This document shows, one piece after another, positions 5,206-6,135 of a stretch of DNA of 6,135 nucleotides. The DNA is from Methanobacteriota archaeon. Its GTDB lineage: Archaea; Thermoplasmatota; Thermoplasmata; RBG-16-68-12. Each line of letters starts with the position of its first letter. Position 1 is the first letter of the stretch. Made by a program: the position numbers and the translations under genes. The notes under the pieces are model-generated. The model had not been told where the DNA came from, ran no database searches, and was given only the letters and a program-made list of their open reading frames with translations. The stretch spans positions 1 to 6,135 of the forward strand of contig VBLZ01000048.1 in assembly GCA_005878515.1 (NCBI GenBank). Reading direction: 5' to 3'.

Positions 5206-6135
5206 ATGTCCCCGGAGGAACGGCTCCAGACCGTACTGCACGGCTCCGAGGAAGTCGTCACCCGCGACGAGCTGCGGACGCTCCTCGATCGGCCTGGGAC
5301 CCCGCGCGCCTACGTCGGACTCGAGCCGTCCGGGCTGATGCACATCGGCACGGCCTTCGTCATCGGTTCGAAAGTCGAGGATCTGATCCGGGCGGGATTT
5401 CATGCGATCATCTTCCTCGCGGACTGGCATGCGTACATCAACGACAAGCTCGGACGGGATCTGGAGAATCTTCGGATCTGTGCGGACTACTTCAAGGACG
5501 GATTCCGGGCGGTCGGCGTCCCGGACTCCGTCGAATACCTGTACGCGAACGAGTTCGTGCGCCACCCGGAATACTGGCAGACCGTGATCCAAGCCTCGAA
5601 AGCCTCGACGGTCGCGCGGATCCGGCGCGCGCTCACGATCATGGGACGCAAAGAGGAGGAGGCGGACCTCGACGCGTCGAAGCTCATCTACCCGGCGATG
5701 CAGGTCGCGGACATCCATTGGATGAACCTGGACCTGGCCCTGGGCGGCATGGATCAACGACACGCGCACATGCTCTACCGCGACGTGGCGCCGAAACTCG
5801 GGTGGAAGCAGGTCGTCGCGTTGCACACCCCATTGTTGCCGGCGCTCGATGGCGGCGGCCGGATGGATCTTGTCGCGGGGAAGATGTCGAAGTCCCGACC
5901 GGATGCGAGCATCCTGCTGAACGACGGCCCGCGAGATGTCGAGCGGAAGATTGCGAAGGCGTTCTGTCCGGCGAAGGAGCCGGTCGGCAATCCGGTCCTC
6001 GAGATCGCGCGACTCATCCTGTTCCCGAGTCGGGGGAAGCTCATGATCCCCCGGGATCCGAAGTTCGGAGGCGACGTCACATATGCCTCCTTCAGCGAAG
6101 TCGCGAAGTCGTACGCGGACGGGGAGTTGCACCCG
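5206..6135 (+). CDS. tyrS: Tyrosyl-tRNA synthetase, archaeal type (C-terminus outside window)
   Basis: TyrRS charges tRNA-Tyr with tyrosine in the cytoplasm. The frame gives 310 residues from ATG 5206 and is open at the right edge. Against about 375 residues in Pyrococcus TyrRS (recalled) only the tail should be missing. The class I signatures are present: LEPSGLMHIGT (39-49) as the HIGH motif and GKMSKS (225-230) as the KMSKS loop. The tyrosine pocket known from the Methanocaldococcus enzyme is conserved: Y36, Y162, Q166, D169 and Q184, within IYPAMQVADIHWMN and GGMDQR. WQTVI (124-128), RRALTIMGRK (140-149) and FGGDVTY (287-293) also match the Pyrococcus-like subclass, in which the HIGH motif ends in Thr. 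These pocket residues argue against TrpRS. The gene is divergent from the slipin and has its own leaderless-type promoter. The visible part shows no frameshift or missing residue. Confidence 0.95.
   Translation, partial: MSPEERLQTVLHGSEEVVTRDELRTLLDRPGTPRAYVGLEPSGLMHIGTAFVIGSKVEDLIRAGFHAIIFLADWHAYINDKLGRDLENLRICADYFKDGFRAVGVPDSVEYLYANEFVRHPEYWQTVIQASKASTVARIRRALTIMGRKEEEADLDASKLIYPAMQVADIHWMNLDLALGGMDQRHAHMLYRDVAPKLGWKQVVALHTPLLPALDGGGRMDLVAGKMSKSRPDASILLNDGPRDVERKIAKAFCPAKEPVGNPVLEIARLILFPSRGKLMIPRDPKFGGDVTYASFSEVAKSYADGELHP

Noticed and set aside
5340..5354. HIGT instead of HIGH in tyrS as a degenerate active site
   Set aside because: Pyrococcus-type TyrRS also has Thr at this position, as I recall, and all other catalytic and pocket residues are present, so it is subclass-typical.
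5125..6132. 335-residue open frame on the minus strand
   Set aside because: It is the complement of tyrS, whose signature motifs and tyrosine-pocket residues are intact; the antisense product is Arg/Asp-rich without motifs.

Overview
The window looks like chromosomal DNA from a GC-rich archaeon. The signs are a taw2 (archaeal wyosine pathway) gene, a tyrosyl-tRNA synthetase of the archaeal HIGT/KMSKS subclass, BRE/TATA-like promoters about 26-30 bp from start codons (suggesting leaderless transcripts), GTG as well as ATG starts, and a sequon-rich secreted protein. A Euryarchaeota/Thermoplasmatota-type lineage is plausible, but I cannot fix the phylum from sequence alone. I saw no insertion sequence, CRISPR array, tRNA or rRNA.

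Layout. Positions 1-714 (-) hold the N-terminal 238 residues of a secreted or membrane-anchored surface protein that runs off the left edge. A 60-bp divergent spacer with one near-palindromic TATA element separates it from taw2 (775-1839, +), the aminocarboxypropyl transferase of wyosine biosynthesis on tRNA-Phe. Next on the same strand is a small zinc-ribbon protein with 11-residue helical repeats (1892-2290), then a long NfeD-type membrane protein (2355-3704) with a ClpP-like serine-protease domain, a multi-pass membrane region and an OB domain. On the opposite strand lies a two-gene operon, slipin/stomatin (5088-4144) followed by a short NfeD (4154-3717), overlapping by 11 bp. It converges on the long NfeD with only 12 bp between stop codons. 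At the right edge tyrS (5206-6135, +) is read divergently from the slipin and is cut off after 310 residues.

How the genes fit together. taw2 and tyrS belong to tRNA modification and charging. The centre is a slipin/NfeD membrane module. In Pyrococcus the long NfeD protease (PH1510) is paired with a stomatin (PH1511), which it cleaves near its hydrophobic C-terminus. Here the slipin has its own short NfeD partner, and the long NfeD lies tail-to-tail with them. The long NfeD keeps the nucleophile serine (Ser116), but its protease domain has no lysine before residue 168 and carries histidine where the catalytic lysine is expected. It may therefore be a pseudoprotease or use a non-canonical Ser-His arrangement. 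That, the hendecad zinc-ribbon protein and the Trm5-like N-terminal domain on Taw2 are the points most worth a second look. No wholly new system is evident.
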